NCBI RefSeq assembly: GCF_901709675.1
Contig: NC_051105.1
Location: 5,633,104-5,697,103 of the forward strand
DNA length: 64,000 nt
DNA from: Syngnathus acus
Lineage: Eukaryota > Chordata > Actinopteri > Syngnathiformes > Syngnathidae
Reading direction: 5' to 3'
Positions within the stretch are counted from its first letter, which is position 1; each line of letters begins with the position of its first letter. Positions 1 through 12,720 of this stretch are shown one piece after another. The notes under the pieces are model-generated. The model was not told the origin of the DNA, did no database searches, and saw only the letters and a program-made list of their open reading frames with translations. The position numbers were made by a program, and so were the translations under genes.

Positions 1-167
1 TGTTGCATGCACGTGTGTCTGTGTACGTGCTTGTGTCCATGCATGCGAGTGTTAGGGTGTGTGTGCACGTGGGTGTGTGCATGCTCATGCAATCCGACAT
101 ATCTAACAATGAAATGCGAAAAAATTGGAGGGAGAAAAGGAGGGCTGGCCATAAATAAAAATCGGAC
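1..167. other. TG-rich low-complexity DNA, probable snapc4 intron
   Basis: This edge segment is rich in TG/CA with repeated TGTG and GCATGC words. On the minus strand it follows a possible splice donor (CAG then GTCCGA at 162-167), so it is most simply an intron of snapc4 that leaves the window. I see no exon in it. Confidence 0.5.
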
Positions 168-3100
168 CTGTAATTCAAGGGCCTTGTGAGTTGGCTTTCT
201 AGCGCGTTTCCCTCCATCGGTGGGAAGACCTGCCCCAGAATCTTCTTCCCGCCCCCGTTTCTTCCCCGTGGGTTGCGGCTCAGGGATGGGGTTGGCATGG
301 TCAGTAGTGACAGTGGAGGTGGGCCGTGCCAAGGAAAGTACGACAGATGAGTTGGGAGGGGGTGAACCAAGAGGGAGCGTGGCCTGGGCGGGGACCACAG
401 GCAGGGGCGAGGACACTAAGCGCACAGAAAGAGGGGGTGACGTTAGCAGACAGATGCGAGGTGGAGGGGGGCGGGGGAGGAGGGGCACGAGGTGAGGCAA
501 CGTCTGTGGGGACAGAGAAGCGTGTCAATCACCATAAACAGATGTCAATCGATGGATATTGGAGAGAAAACGGTTTACCTTTGATTGGACTGGAAATGGA
601 GGTGGAGCTCGAGGTGTCATGGTCAATAAAGGGGGCGTTGGCAAGAGGAAAACTGAAGGATGGGACTGCGGATGGATGAGAGTGGGCGGAGCCTGTCGCA
701 TTATCAATGCTGGCTGTGCATCTGGGGGGCGGGCCCGTGTGGAGCGCAACATGGCTGCCACAGTGTTGGGGTTCTTGAAGCCCGGGGACTTCCGTTGGGG
801 CTTCTGCTGGGATGTCAGCTGAGAAATCTGGCCGGACCTCCGCTGCGGTGAGCGCGGAGGCGGCAGAGGCGCTCTCTGCCGAGGCGGCTGTTGGAGCTGC
901 TTCTCACAACCCCGCTTGAGAATGACGTCCTTGCAGCCCGAGATGTCTATCATCATGGCCTGTAGGAGGAGCTTGAAGACTAGGGTGGAACTCAGTGCTG
1001 TTTTGTCCCCGAGGGCATCAGCCAGCGTGGGTGTGTCCTGGCTGGGCGTGAGGACGTTGCCCACCCAAGGTAACACGGCCGCCTGCAGCATGTAGTCCAT
1101 CACCGTATCTGTCATGCGGGACCCCTTTTTGGGGCGAGGGTTGAGGTTTTTGCACTTATTACACAGGTGTGAACACAGCTGCTCCTGTGATATCATCATC
1201 ATGCCGCCGTCCAGGTGGCGTTCCTCCCAGCTCAGCGCACGGGGAGGAGGACCCACTACCACCGAGCGGCCGAACTTGGCCACCACCGTGGACCGTACGT
1301 GTGCTGGTCTTGACTGGTGGTGGCCAGGTGCGGGTTCCAGCGTCACCAGCTGCGTGTTCGGGGAACTGAACTCTTGACTTTCTTTCGGTGGGACCCACTC
1401 ATGCATGGGTGGGACCAGATAATGGTCTTCCTCCTGTTTCTCTTCCTTATTATTTCCCACTAATTCCTCCACCTCTTCTTCTTCTTCCTTTTCGTCATTA
1501 CTGTCCATGTATGGAATCTGGTCCTCATCAGTGTCTTCCTGGCTGCTATCCTCTTCTTTCTCCTCTTCCTCCTCTTTGCATTTCTGCAGACGCCGCCGTT
1601 TTTTTGTGAGTGGGTTGTCCTGTTGGTGACAAAAATACATGCACACACACAAATATGAAGAGGTTCCATTGTGAGTTGTGTTAACACTGAATGCAATTGA
1701 CTTTTCTGTACCAATGAAGGCCGCCTTTTTGCACGTCTCATCATTTTTTTCCACTCTCGAAGACACTGAGCGTCATTACGGTTTGGAATCTCTGCTGCTA
1801 TCTTTGCCCAGCAACCTGCCGACCATGTGATAAACATTCGTCAGCACACACAAAATGTCCACAACTGTTGGTAGCACAATAACACAATAACCGAGGTGAG
1901 AACAATGGACACAGACCGACACCGTGTTTCTCCAGCAGCTGGAGGAGGAGTTGGTGCTCATGAGAATCAAAACTTCCTTTCTTGGTTCCTTCCTTTAGGC
2001 AGTCCAGATATCTGCGGGACAGATCAGAATCAGTCACGACAGTCGAGTCAGTTTCATCTATCCCGATGCTGGTCTTCCTCACCGGTCCCTGCAAGCTCCA
2101 TCGGTGCGTCCTGGAACCTCCAAGCGGATTTTCCACCAACTCTTCTCCCCATGGCGTTTAACTGCTCTCAGCAACAGCTGTGAAGGGCGCGAGAAAGCAA
2201 GTGGACATTCAACTTTGACGCGTAGATTGGACAGTCTTCAGAATCATATGATGTCACCGTTCAGCAGACCTGATCCTCTTCTTTGGACCAGGGTCCTTTC
2301 TTCAGCTGGGGGTCCAGAACTGAACTCCATCTGTAGATGAGCTGAGAGATGTCTCGACCCTCCATAAAGTAGCTGACTGAGGGAACAAGAAAAGGGTTGT
2401 CAGGGGAGCGTCAGGGGAGCGTCCGTGCGGCGGGGCACCACAGGCGTTCTTACTCTGCGTGTATGGTGTGAAGTTCCCAATGCGCATCTTTTCGACTAAC
2501 TGTGTGAGTTTCTGGTCCTCATCGGGGGTCCAAGCACCGCGTTTTAGAGAGGATGAGATGAATCTCTGGAATGTCTGCAGGCACATGAAGGCGGTGCGGC
2601 CCGTCTGATAAAACAACATAGGCGCGTCACCACAAAATCTCAGCGTGATCCATCTACGGTTTGAGGGAGCTCCTCCCTGCTCACCCCTAACTCCTGAGCG
2701 ATGAGGTGCCAGTTGGTCTCCTTGTATCTGCTGCTGACCTCCTTGAGCTGCTGAAGCTCATCAGCACTCCAGCGTGTTTTGTTGACAGCGGGGTGCAGAA
2801 CGTTCTGCCAGAAGAGACGAATGTCGTCCGTCTCGCGAAGGCCTTCAAACTGACAAATGTATTAGCCACACGCTATTAGGTCCAGAGGAAGAGCTTAGCA
2901 GTCGCGGACAATTTTCAACCGGCGCTCACGTACATCGATCTTGGCAATCTTCTGCCAGTCATGGTCATCGTACTGATTCCCAACAAGCTCCTCCTCCTTT
3001 TTCTCTCTGGCCAATCACAGCGAATGAGTGTCAGTCGGTGTCAGCGCAAGCACACTCAAACAGACTGCTAATAACATGCCAGATATGAAGAAGTGCAGAA

Positions 3101-5425
3101 GAACTTTGGTTGGCGTATGATTTGTTTTTTGATAAATTCTTTCGCCAAAAAGTTGTCCCTGTTTTGGGACTTACATAATCTTTTTCAAAAATATCAGCTG
3201 TCAGCAACTCTATCAGCAAAGTCTACAGAAACCTGAGAACAATGCTAAGTATTTAAATCATGGATGTTGGAGGAGGGAAACATTTAAAACAGACTGGCTG
3301 GTGGCCCTCGAGGACCAGAGTTGGACACCCCCAATACATGATATCCTATGAGAATTATGGCTTTTGGTACATTTTAGATTTTCAGATTTTCTTGAACCGA
3401 TTCATCACGAAAACAAAGGTCCCGCTGTAAACACATCATACTTGATGGATTTGATGTCTTTCTCCAGATTTTCAATTTGAATTTTGAGCTGCCGCTTGTC
3501 ATCTTCCGATATGTCCGATAACGTCAACTTCTGACTCAGGTAGTCCATCCTGAGAAACATCAAGAGAAAGAAGACAATGTTGAAACAATGAATGAAGAAG
3601 AGAAGGACTGGGGAGAAGAAAAAAAAGGAGGAGAAAGAGGAGGTGGATGATACACTTAACCTGGACAGCTTGGGCTGGATGAGTCTCTTCATACTGTCTC
3701 TGGTCACCGCGTCAATCAGCAACGTCTTCTGCCAACCCTCCCCTGAACACACAAGCAAGACAATGTAGACTGGCAGACGCTGACAATGTGGACCGTGGCC
3801 ATGGTGACAGTACTCACATCGTTTGACTTTCACCTTGCTGCTATCGAGGCAACCCTTCATCTTCATCATTCTGTCCTTTGTATCACAATTGGCAGGAGGA
3901 CCCTAAGGGCGGACGGAACGGCGTTGCAATTGTTGAAAGGTCACATAACTGAAAAGTTAAGTGCTGATGAGGCGAAGGCCTCACCAGGCCGGTGACTTTG
4001 TCCTTGAAGTACGGCTTCAAGAAGTGACCCAGGAATAAGTTGCTCTGCTTTGGGCACGACGAAGAGGCAAGTTCTTCTTTGGAAGATTCTCTGACTGGCC
4101 CAGACAGTTGAGACAGTGCCTCCCTCTATGTGAACAGACACATGTGCACACACACACATTTGTATGATGACTAGTGTGTGTGCGTGTGTGTGTGTGTCTG
4201 TGACTTGCAGCCATCATTGCATTCCTTCCATGGTGATAATGCACAATTGGATATGCTCTGCTACGAAATGTGTTTGAATATATTTTTTGAAGATATCTAA
4301 AAATATCAACCCAGTGGTTGCGGGCCACAGAGGAGGTAGGCTGGTGCCCAAGTAGAGCTTTAACCCTAACCCCCTGGTGTGCTTGGGTGTATGCTTGTGC
4401 CTTATTGACCTGTTGTCGTTGGTTGTGCGACAGCAACGTTTCCAGCTGCTTGAGCTTCTCTTCAAGGATCTGCTGGTACACCAGGTTCATTTGAAGGCAC
4501 GAGTCCACATTATTGGACAGACCCAGCTGACGTCAACACACACATATAGGTTTTGGCAAGTTAGCATGCTGTTGAGCGGTTACATGTTCAAAAATGTTTG
4601 ACGCTCTACTGACCTCACTTTCACTGCTGCTGTTGATGCTGTCATCATCATCATCATCATCTAACAAACACACACAAACGATGACAGTGAGTCGACAAAC
4701 AGGCACACGAGAGGAAATGGAAGTCGCAACTACCTGACACAGTGATGGTGCTTTGTGGTCCCAGAAATTCCTCCAGGTTCTGGATCTCTGTCTCGATTTT
4801 TTGCCTCTCAGCCAGCAAACCTGCAGTTGACTGAACGTACACACACAAATACACACCTACCATTCAACTTGTGAAATGAGAACCTTGTCCTATCTAGTGT
4901 TGCTGTGCTCAATTCCAAAATTCAGATTATTTATGGCGTAAGAAGAAACTCTGTTAATGCCCCCAGGCGGCCAAGGCTGGTAGCAGCACAACAAGCAACA
5001 CAACCGGTGACAAAAACGGTTTAATTCTTTTTAATTTTCAGGAAGAGTGTAACCACAATAAAAATTGAGGGGCACTAGTGTGCACGTGTGTATTACCTGC
5101 CCCGCCTCCTGGTCTGTGTCAAAACTGGACTCGTCATCTAATTGAGAGATAAGATGTTAATATCACAAGAGGGTCACAGTACAGTCAATAATACTGTTAG
5201 CGTCATCAAACAGGAAGTAACAGGAACCTTTTGTTGACACTTTTTGGATGAAACTTGGCTCGCCTCCATTTGACAGAAACAAAATCAATCAAACGTGTCA
5301 AAAGTGCAGAGATAACCTGTGTCGTCGCTGCTGACTTGTAGCAGTTCATCGTTGCTGGCACATAAACGTCTCTGCAAAAGTTCCACTTGTTGCTGGATCC
5401 TCTCTCTCTGCTCACACAACGACAT
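168..5425 (-). CDS. snapc4: snRNA-activating protein complex subunit 4 (Myb-repeat subunit), 3' end beyond the window
   Basis: This is the largest subunit of SNAPc, which binds the proximal sequence element of snRNA promoters for RNA polymerases II and III in the nucleus. The gene is spliced. The start ATG (5425-5423) lies two bases after an acceptor, so a non-coding first exon lies upstream. The N-terminal exons 5317-5428 and 5097-5137 are followed by one near 4735-4830 with an Asp run. The motifs CLQMNLVYQQILEEKLKQLE (about 4410-4530) and GHFLKPYFKDKVTG (about 3985-4040) are hallmarks of the family. Myb-type repeats follow: DDHDWQKIAKID (about 2940), WSADELQQLKEVSSRYKETN (about 2750), WTPDEDQKLTQLVEKMRIGN (about 2500), GPWSKEEDQ (about 2285), VPGRTDGACRDR (about 2110) and WAKIAAEIPNRNDAQCLREW (about 1780). 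The exon 580-1620 holds a Lys/Glu-rich stretch and a conserved LPWVGNVL segment. The last exon seen (168-503) is open throughout and Pro-rich. Coordinates are the outer limits of the coding exons. Confidence 0.93.
3295..3345. repeat. Dispersed repeat fragment with GTGGCCCTCGAGGACCAGAG
   Basis: The text around GGCCCTCGAGGACCAGAGTT followed by GGACACCC matches a short repeat end that I associate with many fish introns. Only this end is recognisable. Family identity is from memory and uncertain. Confidence 0.4.
4141..4203. repeat. CA/TG microsatellite in a snapc4 intron
   Basis: Alternating CA and then TG dinucleotides flank a short unique spacer, giving a small CA...TG inverted arrangement. 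It lies between two snapc4 exons. Confidence 0.8.
4641..4662 (-). repeat. (ATC)n microsatellite inside a snapc4 exon
   Basis: Seven or so ATC units on the plus strand read as a run of aspartates in snapc4 on the minus strand. The run sits next to a Ser/Glu-rich acidic stretch, so repeat length changes would alter the acidic N-terminus without a frameshift. Confidence 0.8.
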
Positions 5426-6173
5426 GACTACACATAAACACAGAAAGAAAAAAAAAATTAGTATCATAAATAACATGGACACGTGTATTAGTACACAAGC
5501 ATGCAGATGTTTTATCGAATTAATCAATTTACCATAAACAAATCGACAGATAAATAAATTATTAAAATAATTACAGCACTAATCTACAAAAATTTGGGTT
5601 TGTGCCCACTTCAAGTTGAGAACCACATACAATTCCATAATAAGTTGATTGCAATTGTGCAACTCTAGAAACATGTTTCAGTGTCTGATAAAGGTGCCGG
5701 ACAGAGGTCTCATATCTCATAAAGACAGTAAAACACTCAAAAGTTGTGCGAGGAGAGGGTTCAGAAGCAAATTTGACTTTCTTATTATTAGACCCAGGAA
5801 CACAGGATGGGCAAGAAAACAATTATGATAAAGAAAACTTGAAGTGACATTAATATGTGCAATACATTCATATGGAAATGTATGCTGTAATCTAACTGAA
5901 AAATTGGGTGCAAACTTAATGTGCAGCGCCACCCAATAGGAGATAGTATCTTTAAGGACACTACCATGACTAAATAACCATATTACATAAGAAAACAATA
6001 CAAACAACTTTACTTATAGCGCAATAATATCGATACTGCAATATGTAACATCATATGGCATATTGCATGGTTTTTTTTTTCAATATCATGCAGCCCTACT
6101 TTGAATATATTAGAAAGTATGTCATCTTTACCAATCATTTCAGTAACTCGAGGCAGAGTATGGTCACCATAAA

Positions 6174-6193
6174 TGTAGTAGTAGTAGTAGTAC
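6174..6193. repeat. (GTA)n microsatellite
   Basis: About six tandem GTA units in the presumed first intron of snapc4. Confidence 0.85.
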
Positions 6194-6223
6194 ATACAAA
6201 GATTACACGCAGGCAAAGTAGAC

Positions 6224-6322
6224 ACACAACAGTACATGACAGTACTTTACAAGTACACTTCATTTACCACAACACACCTTACACAACAGTACATCACAAT
6301 ACAAGTACACTTCATTTACCAC
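6224..6322. repeat. Two-copy tandem duplication, period about 52-57 bp
   Basis: The word ACACAACAGTACAT occurs at 6224 and 6281. The 22-base stretch 6249-6270 recurs exactly at 6301-6322. The order of the blocks is kept, so this is an imperfect local tandem duplication. Confidence 0.8.
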
Positions 6323-6649
6323 ATTATCTATTGACAGTATTTGAGAGTAAAAGTACACGCTTATTATTGAGGCGGGTAGTCTGACGTACCTTTTTATTAG
6401 ACTTAGTACTAATTTCCAAGTCGTTCCATCAATGTTCTTTTGGGTTTCGTATTTTGGCGTATTACCCAGCAGCCTTGGCGTCTTTCCAGCGCAAAAAAAT
6501 AATAAACCTACAACATAGCGGCTCAGCACTGCATCACAAATAACGTGCTCTAAGAACGTTTAAAAACGTCAGAGAATTTCAAAAATGTAAAAGGAAGGGC
6601 CCAAAATAGTCATAGACACAAAAATAAGTGACGGTAAGCGGTCGGACTT

Positions 6650-6710
6650 TCAATGGCTTCCTTATTCGTCATCTCCGGTGGTCCGCCCTTTACTTCCGGG
6701 TTGACTTATT
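6650..6710 (-). promoter_or_regulatory. Probable snapc4 core promoter with ETS motif
   Basis: ACTTCCGG at 6692-6699 reads CCGGAAGT on the minus strand, the consensus ETS (GABP-type) site common at vertebrate housekeeping promoters. The surrounding 60 bases are GC-richer than their AT-rich flanks and lie upstream of the first coding exon of snapc4. The start site itself is inferred. Confidence 0.45.
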
Positions 6711-7171
6711 TAATTTATTTATTTAAGGGCGCAAGTAGATTTAGGGGCACTTGCTGTAAATTGCCTTGTAAAGTGAATATACATCACACTAATTTTTACT
6801 ATATTACTGAGAAATGGCGGAAAAAGGTTAAGAATAGCAAATTATGATTTTAAAAAAAAAAACAGCAAATAGTTGCACTGAAATTTATTTTTCAAATTTT
6901 TGCTTTTTGATTGTCCCTTGTTAGATCCTGTGGCATGACTTCAAGGAAGCTATTCACACCAGACATCCCAAGAATCTTGGTAAACTGCAACAGTTTGATT
7001 TTTAAAGAGGAATTATCAAAATTTCATCCTGATCATTGTGCTTGTGGGCTCTGCAACTACAGTGTATGTTTATATTGAGGTTACTGCTGCCAATGAGGTG
7101 AGACCAGTTCTTAAATGCAATTTGTGTATTAGTTGAAGCAAAATCTGTTTTATATTCTTTTGAATTGGTCG

Positions 7172-7214
7172 GTAACTAGTCCAGGTTGAACCTGAGCCCA
7201 GCTCGCCAAATGAC
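7172..7214 (-). repeat. Fragment of dispersed fish repeat (GGTGCTGGAGCCTATCCCAG family)
   Basis: The segment reads like the reverse complement of the section of this family that says GGTACACCCTGAACTGGTCG. It is diverged. Better copies lie at 11536, 19385, 55027 and 60655 in this window. Confidence 0.5.
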
Positions 7215-7291
7215 AACAAGAGCTTTACAAAAGGAATAGACGGGAGAAGTGATTAAAAAAAATAGCAAAGTGAGCAAAAATAAACTTGAAC

Positions 7292-7297
7292 TTTATT
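7292..7297 (-). terminator. pomt1 polyadenylation signal
   Basis: AATAAA on the minus strand (TTTATT on plus), about 70 bases beyond the pomt1 stop codon, is the first canonical signal downstream. Confidence 0.65.
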
Positions 7298-7367
7298 GTG
7301 TATTAAGTGATGTGGCGTCTTTGCACGCACTGCCCCCCTCTGTATAATGTCATGAGGGGGGAGGAGT

Positions 7368-10300
7368 CTAGCGGCGTCGATATAAGATGTCCCACGAGCG
7401 CCTCCATTTGAGCGCTCGCAGCTGATCGGCCGACAGTTCTGGGCTCCCAAAGGTCAAAGGGCTGAAGATGTAATAGGACAGGAAGACGCACACCAACACA
7501 ACAAATGCACATGCCAGCAGCACGCGGCGGTGTGCGTCCTTGCTGAAAACACATGAACGGACAGACACACAACAGACACAGTCACATGAATCCTTGTTCT
7601 TCTACATGGTGACCCTCGCAATGAGGTTTGTTTTTAGCATGGATGATGTCAATGCCAAACTACAGTATGAGCGTCCATGGCAGGTGCGTGTGTTTGTGCC
7701 CATGTCTGTGTAACAGGGCTACTTTTCTTGTATGTGCACATGTACGGCTATTGCGTGTGTGTGCATGTACCTGAGTACGTGTGTGTACACGTGCTCCAGC
7801 AGGGCGGCGCTGAGCAGGTGCAGGAAGACGAGAGCGGGTAGGTAGTGGTAAAGGAACAGACGCTTGTCCATCAACGCGAAAGGAAGAAAGTTCAACAACC
7901 AGCCGCCAACGCACAACACGCCCAGCAAGCTGAAACGCTCCCACGCAGCTGCAAACGCACGTGCACGGACAAACACACACAAACAAAAACCCGTTAAAAT
8001 TAGTAGCATGGGATGTTTGTTGGTTAATGTGTGTGCACGTGTACCTTCAGGTAAGTCTTTGAAGCCCCGCCTCCTCCTCAGCAGGTAAATGGCTGCCATG
8101 ATGTGATAAGCCAGCAGGCTGAGGTTGGCCACACCCCATGATATGGGGTTACCAATTAGGTGAATCTGAGCCTGACACACAAACACACGCAGGTTACTCA
8201 CTCGTTATGTTCATACATAGATGTTATAATCTCTCAGACACACACGTGACAATCTTGTGTGTGTGTCTCACATTTGTGGATGGGTGGAGCCAGTAGGCAA
8301 TGTTTGTTTCCATGGTGATCCACTCCAAAGGGGCGGAGCTATATTTGTGCTCATTGTCTTCCTGTTTCACCGTCAACATCCGCCACTAGTGGTGACATCA
8401 CAGCCTGACATCACTTTCCACAACAGCACCATACAACATCATCTTTGGCAATTACAACCAACCTGAACTTCCAGAAACTTGGACCACAGGGAAATTTTCC
8501 GGTTCACGTCAATGTGTGAAGGGGAGTGAAGCTCCGCCTCCCTATCCTTCTGCTCCTCACCTGGAAACATGTGAACATGCACACTATATGTTTACCATGG
8601 TTGGTGCAGGTTCCGGCATATAGAAAACATTAAATCAGCACCAGGGACAGCGACCTTTACTTTTAAGGCAATAAAGTGTAACCAGTGACGCAGGCTGCCT
8701 TCTGCCATTGTTACCTAAGAAGTTGGCACACTGAACAGTATGAAAGGTGTCTGTGGTCAATAATAAAGTGTGGTGAGTGTTTCCTGGGCGTACTGGTTCC
8801 ATATCTGTGCTCCTCCACTGTCCATGTCACGCCGCTGCTGTGACCTTTCACCTTCTCTCCAACCACCTCCATTTGACCCGACGCCCAGTCTGGAAGGGAC
8901 AAGCCGCTCAGCTAACACGCACACGCACGCACATATTCACAGATAGGTTTGTGTGAATCAGGAGTACGGTAAATGTGGGTGATGATGTGTGTGAGGCGAC
9001 ATCTTGTTCCTACCTTGAGGACTGCTGACGTGTTGACGTGAATAAAGCGAACCTCTGACGAGATGGTCTTCCACACCTCGGAATCATCTTCGCGGTTCAC
9101 AATGTCCTGAAACGCCCGCAACCAACATCATCAGTATCATCATCGTAACAACCATCATTGTCGTCATTTTCATCACTTTCATGAATGTTGACAAAAGACT
9201 TGTTATTGTGTTGAACCAAACGTCGTATGGAAATTAACTCTTGTTTCACAATTTCCATGAGCGTTTTACGAAATGCTTAACTTGATCGTACATACTATAA
9301 CAGATTCTACATTAGCTGGCAACGCCAAGGCTATTTTAGCGAACAAAATTAATAAAATAAACAAACAAAAAAATATTTTATCAATTAAATAAATAAAAAC
9401 ATAAAAAAAATATTTAAAAAAAAATAATAATTATGTATAAAAAACTAAGAAAACTGGAACTATAACTACAGTAAAATGCCTTTTGTTTGAGTCTTTATCG
9501 GCTAATTCCATACATATGCCTTTCGGATTAAATTTACATGTATTAATTTTCGGCGCTGCTTGTTTTATGAGCCAATAAGTTCCGGTGAGGTGACCTACCA
9601 CTCTCCAAAGGTTCTGCGCGGGCATGGACACGTTGAAGTCGATGTAGCCCGATACTTCCTGGGCATGGGGGCTGACTGGGGCTGCGACGTCGTGGCTGCC
9701 GTACACAACAAAACACAAAAGTAACTACCGTGCTCACGGGCATGCTCGAATGCATCGTCAGATGACGATCGATTACCTGTTGAGGAATCGCGATGTCATC
9801 CCGTGAAGCAGCTGGACAATGTCGCCATGACGCACTGTGCGAGGAGGATGCCCTACGGCAAGGTCGGCCCTGAGGCACGCAACGGACACGTTGACACACG
9901 TTGACCGTACACACTAACCACCCACCGGGTCACCTACCTGTCAGTATTCTTGACAATCCACCAGTTGTTGACATCCTTGAAGGCATAACAGGTCACCTGC
10001 TGCTGGTGAGAGCTGCCACGACCGTTCTCATACCTGCACACGCACACACAGAGTTCGCAAGGTGCCATCTGATTGGCTGCTGGTCTGTGTGAGCTGGCGG
10101 CAAGTAACCTGATTGGATAGTTGGCTTTGTGTGAATGCAGCCAGCATGGGACTGAATGGGAGGCAGAGCTTCTCAAAGTCACCTGACTACCATAAGCCAC
10201 CTCCAGCGGCTGACCTTGCGTGATCCGTGACAGACCGCCCTGAATGATACAATCGATCAGCATTATGTATTTTTCAATACGTGTGTGTGTGAGTACGCAC

Positions 10301-11820
10301 ACGCACGTGTACCTCAAGGCTAGCTTGGAAGGCGGGGCTCATCAGCTGGTCATGTGGTCCAGTGCGATGTAGAAGAGTGAGGTGCAGATAAAAGCAGAGG
10401 ACGTAGAGCATGACAGGAAGCACCAGCAGACACACACCGCGACACACACACTCAACAAACACATTCACCTAACACACACAGACGTGTTAAAGTGCTTCTG
10501 GGGATGCTTCGTGTACATCTGTGTGCATGTGTGCACTTACACCGCTCACTCGGGTGTTGCCAATTAGCTTCCAGCAGTGCACACAGGCCATGCCTACCAG
10601 CAGCAGGTAGGAGAAGGCACCTATGTACTTCACTCTGAACATGCGCACACAAGTCACATTTAGTGTTTGTGATTGTGTCTGCGCGCGAATGCTGTCTGTG
10701 TTTCTCACCCTATGGTGGCAGCGCAGCATGTTCCACAGAGGAGGAGCCAACCGTATCTGACAGGCCAACTGTGAGGTCACAGGTCAGAGCTCACACTATG
10801 TCCACCCTGCAAAGTTCAAAAGCGCCGAGGGCCTGGACTCACCTGCTGGAGGCACGGTAGAAACGCAGGTAAGACAGGAAGGACAAGAGGATGAAGAAGA
10901 TCAAGATGCTCTCCAGCAACATCAGTCGCGATTGGACAATCAGAGCGTTGTCTGCCAACAACAACAGGGACATCAATTTACTACGTCCGCGCGTGCGAGT
11001 GTGACATGTGGTTACCTAGCAACAGCAGCAGCGCTGCTCCCAACGCTGACACGTGACCAAAGCCCAACTCCAGAGTAACGCAATACGCCAGAGGAACGCA
11101 CAAAGCTCCACACACAGCCGGGAGGACACGCAGACTCCACACGCTCACACCGCATGGGTACTCTGTCGCGCAAAACACACAAATAGAATCAACAATGCAA
11201 AACACAAAGACATGTACAAACGCAACAAAGTTTATGTTATTCTACCTGCTCCTATTCGATTCCATGTGAAGTTTCCATCAAATTCTCCGAGGTAGGCTGC
11301 AAAGTGCACACGCCCACACACATCAGTGACAGAGTCACACAGACAGGTATTAGGGTCATTATGGTAACCTACCCCCCAATGCCAGGATCATGTGCCCGAG
11401 TGGCGGTCCACTGTCATCAATGAAGAAAATCCTCTTCATGTAAAGAGACACAAACTGTCCGTAGTACACTTCATCAAAACTGCACACAGACACACAACAC
11501 AAACATGTCCATGTCCATGCCTCATTATAAGCATCTTCCAAATTGCCTCTCCTCACAAGGGTCGCAGTGGTGCTGGAGCCTATCCCAAAGATTTTAGGAC
11601 GGTAGGTAGGGTACACATTGAACTGGTTGCCAGCCAAACGAAAGCACATGCAGAGACAATGTATGTTAGATATGACATTGTGAAGTGTGCTGAGTGCTGC
11701 TTACACAACAGCGTTGGGGTGCACAATGTGGTGCACCCGGGTCCAAAAGGCAAGCAGCGACACCAGGATCAGAAGCAGGTCCACGCGAAGGGTCACCACC
11801 AAGGGAAGCTGCAGCACCAT
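7368..11820 (-). CDS. pomt1: Protein O-mannosyltransferase 1
   Basis: POMT1, with POMT2, transfers mannose from dolichyl-phosphate-mannose to Ser/Thr of proteins such as alpha-dystroglycan in the ER membrane. The ATG at 11820 begins a hydrophobic N-terminal exon ending in the words HPNAVV. The next exon (about 11372-11482) carries the PMT family signature [19 protein letters not shown] followed by [10 protein letters not shown]. Later exons include [14 protein letters not shown] (about 11244-11292), [20 protein letters not shown] (about 11014-11164) and [20 protein letters not shown] (about 10845-10952), all membrane segments. MIR-type repeats lie at about 8900-10200, for example [25 protein letters not shown] and [16 protein letters not shown]. 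The last exon gives a membrane helix and ends in [17 protein letters not shown]. The N-terminus is about the human length before the FDEVYYG motif. A non-coding first exon lies upstream. Confidence 0.95.
11536..11650 (+). repeat. Dispersed fish repeat, partial copy in a pomt1 intron
   Basis: It contains GGTGCTGGAGCCTATCCCAA and, further on, a diverged GTACACATTGAACTGGTTGC with CCAGCCAAACG. That is the recognisable order of a repeat found at least five more times in the window. The class of this family is not something I can establish here. Confidence 0.65.
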
Positions 11821-12627
11821 TGTCAACACTAGTTGTTTGTTGAGAAATTGGGAGAATTTTTTTTTTTACAGCGCACTCTGACATACAGCAACACCTTCAG
11901 ATGTGACTGACCTGATTTACAAGATTTTAGAAATGCGAGTCGTTGTTTGGCAGATCTTGCTACATATCTGTACTTCTATTTGAGTATGCATTGAATAATT
12001 TTGCTATCTGTGTATTGGACGTATTGATCATCTATACGTCAGCTGTGTGAAAGATGTATTGATCATCACTATGTCATCATTTTTTTTCCTTCTTCATTGT
12101 GTTATGACGGTATTTTTATGGTTATGTTGTGTAAAAATATTGAAAACAATTTCTTTGTTCATCTTTTAACAGTTTTTTTTAATCTATAATGTATGCAAAG
12201 AAATGTTTTAGTACTCACGAGCGCGTCATACCTCATGACAGCCGCTAGCATAACACTACAGCTAGCCTCGCTAGCACACTAATGTCGCGTCCATGTCGTA
12301 AAGCTAACGCCAATGCTTACAGTGTGCTCACAGCGATTCCATCCAGTCAAACGTGTTGAGCATCCTGGCCAAGTTGCGGCAACCAATCCGCCAGCCAGTG
12401 CGGTTCGTTCCGATCCTTTCGCGTCTACACTTCCTTTGCTAGAAGTTAACTTGCAAGCGACGCTTCTGTGACGATTAGTAATGCCTGTCTGTTCTGCTCG
12501 CAATCCTTGTCGTTGCTACGTAAACAACAGTTCCTGATCGCGACTTTAGGATCAATTTAAGGACCAATCGATAATCAGCATGAACAGAATTTGTTACATT
12601 TTTTTAATGGCACGGCCTTGGTTGTCC

Positions 12628-12679
12628 TTGATTGATTGAATGAATGATTGATTGACTGATTGATGGATTGATTGATTAA
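12628..12679. repeat. Imperfect (ATTG)n tandem repeat
   Basis: About twelve ATTG/ATGA-like tetranucleotide units with substitutions. Confidence 0.85.
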
Positions 12680-12720
12680 GTGGTGAGGAGAAATCAAACT
12701 TCACAGAAAATGAATTAATA

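Larger units (their letters stand above)
5426..7367. other. snapc4 5' region (first intron, non-coding exon 1) and pomt1 3' UTR
   Basis: There is no coding exon here. From 5430 to about 6640 the DNA is AT-rich and on the minus strand fits the first intron of snapc4, ending in the acceptor before 5428. About 6640-6720 is a GC-richer promoter-like patch. The stretch 6720-7160 is AT-rich with no feature I can name. About 7172-7214 resembles part of a dispersed fish repeat, and 7292-7367 is the short 3' UTR of pomt1. Confidence 0.6.

Noticed and set aside
1-166. Short cysteine-rich open frame in TG repeats on plus
   Set aside because: Low-complexity TG/TGTGC sequence always yields Cys/Val-rich open frames.
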